A stretch of 64,000 nt of DNA from Anaeramoeba ignava (taxonomy: Eukaryota > Metamonada > Anaeramoebidae): NCBI GenBank assembly GCA_028826165.1, contig JAPDFW010000005.1, positions 1 to 64,000 of the forward strand, written 5' to 3'. Positions 61,376-64,000 of the stretch are shown here, one piece after another. Position 1 is the first letter of the stretch. Each line of letters begins with the position of its first letter. The notes under the pieces are model-generated. The model was given only the letters and a program-made list of their open reading frames with translations. It ran no database searches and was not told the origin of the DNA. Both the position numbers and the translations under genes were made by a program.

Positions 61376-61580
61376 TATAATTTGTGTTTGTTTTTGTTTT
61401 TGTTTTTGTTTTTGTTTTTGTTTTTGTTTTTGTTTTTGTTTTTGTTTTTGTTTTTGTTTTTGTTTTTGTTTTTGTGTGTTTGTGTTTGTGTTTGTTTTTG
61501 TGTGTTTGTTTTTATTTTTGTTTTAAAAAAAAAAAAGGAAAAAAATGAATTTTTCATTTTTCATTTTTCATTTTTCTTTT
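61376..61580. promoter_or_regulatory. Divergent promoter with TTTTTG hexamer array
   Basis: Between copy C (minus) and the RBM25-like gene (plus). 61388-61475 holds about 14 copies of TTTTTG, followed by TGTGTTTG variants to 61515. 61547-61572 has four TCATTTTT elements just before the ATG at 61581. On the copy C side no TCAT cluster is seen; its leader would be the A/C-rich complement of the hexamer array. Confidence 0.55.
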
Positions 61581-63722
61581 AAAAAAAAATGAATCAAAAT
61601 ATTCCAAGTAGAAATAAAATTTAATTTTAAATAAAACTTCTATTAAAATTAAAGTATCCTTTTGCACATAAATTTTAATTTCGAAAAAAAAATAAAACAG
61701 CATATAGTTATCAACCACCAAATATTACAAGACCAATTAATTTAGTACCAATGCAAAGACCTCGTCCAAACGCAGTTGTTGTTCCACAAAATCCACCTAT
61801 TACTGTGTATATAGGAAAGATACCGCCAGCTTTAGATGATGATGTTTTACTTGCTATTTGTAGATGTTGTGGTCATGTTGTTAAGTAAAATTAATTTAAT
61901 TTATAATTTTAATTTATAATTTTATTTATAATTTATTTTATAATTTATTTTATAATTTTATTTATAATTTAATTTATAATTTTTATTTATAATTTAATTT
62001 ATAATTTTATTTATATTTTTATTTATAATTTAATTTATAATTTAATTTATAATTTATTTTATAATTTAATTTATAATTTTATTTATAATTTTATTTATAA
62101 TTTTATTTATAATTTTATTTATAATTTAATTTATAATTTAATTTATAATTTAATTTATAATTTAATTTATAATTTAATTTATAATTTAATTTATAATTTA
62201 ATTTATAATTTTATTTATAATTTAATTTATAATTTAATTAATAATTTTATTTATAATTTAATTTATAATTTTATTTATAATTTAATTTATAATTTAATTT
62301 ATAATTTTATTTATAATTTAATTTATAATTTAATTTATAATTTTATTTTATAATTTAATTTATAATTTAATTTTATTTATAATTTATAATTTTATTTATA
62401 ATTTTATTTATAATTTTATTTATAATTTTAATTTATAATTTTATTTATAATTTAATTTATAATTTTATTTATAATTTTATTTATAATTTTATTTTATAAT
62501 TTTAATTTTATAATTTTATTTATAATTTTATTTATAATTTTAATTTATAATTTAATTTATAATTTTATTTTATAATTTTATTTATAATTTTTTTATAATT
62601 TATAATTTTTATTTATAATTTTATTTTATTTTTTTTTATAATTTTTATTTATAATTTAATTTTTATAATTTTATTTTAATTTTATTTATAATTTAATTTA
62701 TAATTTTATTTATAATTTTATTTTATTTATATAATTTTATTTATAATTTTATTTATAATTTTTATTTATAATTTTATTTATAATTTTAATTTATAATTTA
62801 ATTTATAATTTTATTTATAATTTAATTTATAATTTTTATTTATAATTTTATTTATAATTTTATTTATAATTTTATTTATAATTTTAATTTATAATTTAAT
62901 TTATAATTTTAATTTATAATTTAATTTATAATTTTATTTATAATTTTTATTTATAATTTTATTTATAATTTTAATTTATAATTTTAATTTATAATTTTTA
63001 TTTATAATTTTATTTATGTATTTTTATTTATAATTTATTTATAATTTAATTTTATAATTTTATTTTTTAATTTTTATTTATAATTTAATTTATAATTTTA
63101 ATTTATAATTTAATTTATAATTTTATTTTATTTAATTTATATTTTATTTATAATTTTTTATTTATAATTTAATTTATAATTTAATTTATAATTTTAATTT
63201 ATAATTTTATTTATATTTTAATTTAATTTATAATTTTATTTATAATTTAATTTATAATTTAATTTATAATTTTATTTATAATTTTATTTATAATTTTATT
63301 TATAATTTTATTTATAATTTAATTTATAATTTTTAATTTTATAATTTTATTTATAATTTTATTTATAATTTAATTTATAATTTAATTTATAATTTAATTT
63401 ATAATTTAATTTATAATTTAATTTATAATTTAATTTATAATTTTATTTATAATTTAAGTTGGAGAAGAGTTGTTGATCCAATAACAGGAAATCATAAGCA
63501 ATTTGGGTATTGTGATTTTGGAAATGCTGAGTCTGCTCAAAGAGGATTGAGTTTAATTCCAAAGTGTTTTGTTAATGGAATTAATATGTGTGTTCAAGTT
63601 GATAAAAAAAATGAAGAGTTGATACAATCTTATTCTAATAATAACCAAGGAATTGATAATAAATCCAAAAATGTAAAAGATGAAAGAGCTTATCAACAAA
63701 TGAATGTTTTAATTCGTGAATG
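61581..63722 (+). CDS. RBM25: RBM25-like RRM splicing factor (5' part; probably continues past window)
   Basis: Exons 61581-61599 (19 nt), 61701-61884, 63459-63722 or beyond. Junctions A|CA and AA|T are in frame. The RRM has RNP2-like TVYIGKIP, then ALDDDVLLAICRCCGHVVKN, WRRVVDPITGNHKQFGYCDF (RNP1 region) and AESAQRGLSLIPKCFVNGIN with VQVDKK, matching the RBM25 (Snu71) RRM, including the Trp-Arg/Lys-Arg after the second helix. The following DERAYQQMNVLIREW resembles the segment after the RBM25 RRM. A stop (TAA at 63730) follows four codons later, but GTATGA at 63723 is a good donor and the rest of the window is a tandem repeat like other introns, so the Glu/Arg region and PWI domain probably lie beyond 64000. 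RBM25 acts in 5' splice-site choice with U1 snRNP. Confidence 0.85.
61885..63458 (+). repeat. RBM25-like gene intron 2: 1574-bp TTTATAATTTAA array
   Basis: Donor GTAAAA, acceptor TTTAAG. About 130 units of the 12-bp type TTTATAATTTAA or TTTATAATTTTA. Essentially only A and T; one G near 63017 (ATGTAT), no internal AG. Confidence 0.92.
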
Positions 63723-64000
63723 GTATGATTAATTTTCAATTTAAAAAAAAAAGAAAAGAAATTTGAAATTATTCCATTTCGATTTCAAATTTATTTCAAA
63801 TTTATTTCAAATTTATTTCAAATTCATTTCAAATTCAAATTTATTTCAAATTTATTCCAAATTCAAATTTATTTCAAATTTATTTCAAATTTATTTCAAA
63901 TTTATTTCAAGTTTATTTCAAGTTTATTTCAAATTTATTTCAAATTTATTTCAAATTTATTTCAAATTTATTCCAAATTTATTCCAAAATTTATTTCAAA
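63723..64000 (+). repeat. Probable start of a further repeat intron (ATTTATTTCAA)
   Basis: After GTATGATTAATTTTC and a short A-rich stretch, 63775-64000 is an array of the 11-bp unit ATTTATTTCAA with AAATTC and CAAG variants, running off the window. Either intron 3 of the RBM25-like gene or 3' intergenic DNA. Confidence 0.6.

Noticed and set aside
61381-61515. Telomere-like repeat
   Set aside because: The unit TTTTTG with TGTG variants is internal, flanked by genes, and does not match known telomere units.
1-64000. tRNA, rRNA, CRISPR, insertion sequences
   Set aside because: No GC-richer cloverleaf-like segment, no rRNA signature, no spacer-repeat array of CRISPR type, and no transposase or reverse transcriptase motif was found on either strand.

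Overview
This is a very AT-rich, intron-containing nuclear segment from a unicellular eukaryote. All three stops are used as stops (mostly TAA; TAG for the PNUTS-like gene; TGA for the PAH gene and the 12-exon gene), so the code looks standard. Three things fit an amoeboid anaerobic protist such as Anaeramoeba (Metamonada) better than a dictyostelid: families of ankyrin-BTB and RCC1-BTB genes, Asn/Gln-rich proteins, and a TCATTTTT element just upstream of start codons that resembles the metamonad (Trichomonas) initiator. The organism is an inference.

Layout. 1-13423: four near-identical ankyrin-repeat genes; three run head-to-tail on the minus strand (the C-terminal BTB region is visible in two of them; the third runs off the left edge) and one is inverted on the plus strand with its BTB region. 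All carry frame breaks. 13478-15229: RCC1-BTB gene. 15276-21930 (minus): TRIP12/UFD4-like HECT ubiquitin ligase. 22029-25153: ankyrin-DHHC protein of the HIP14/Akr1 type with a destroyed catalytic motif. 25253-28181: N/Q/Y-rich repeat protein. 29575-33050: PNUTS (PPP1R10)-like PP1-targeting protein. 33201-35131: 3-hydroxyacyl-CoA dehydratase (HACD/Phs1). 35442-38849 (minus): casein kinase 1. 38900-40040: a 145-bp satellite. 40456-42753: small two-PAH (Sin3-like) protein. 43067-50566: 12-exon, 1293-residue protein of unknown function. 50895-52767: cytochrome b5. 52837-55278 (minus): importin alpha. 55361-61375 (minus): three tandem paralogues of an S/N/Q-rich, Trp-punctuated low-complexity protein. 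61581 to beyond the right edge: RBM25-like RRM splicing factor.

The most unusual property is the introns. Genes sit 45-100 bp apart, yet many introns are 0.3-1.7 kb and each is filled with its own short tandem repeat (6-19 bp units). On the sense strand these repeats almost lack AG and GT, usually because they lack G altogether, so in several introns the real acceptor is the only AG. Exons were joined by hand; the models for importin alpha, CK1, HACD, PNUTS, cytochrome b5 and the 12-exon gene close in frame without any correction, which supports both the splice sites and the sequence there. Other genes (ankyrin arrays, HECT, ankyrin-DHHC, the 25-28 kb gene and one low-complexity paralogue) contain single-base frame breaks, nearly all in A/T runs or short repeats, which may be consensus errors.

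No tRNA, rRNA, CRISPR array or obvious transposon was found.
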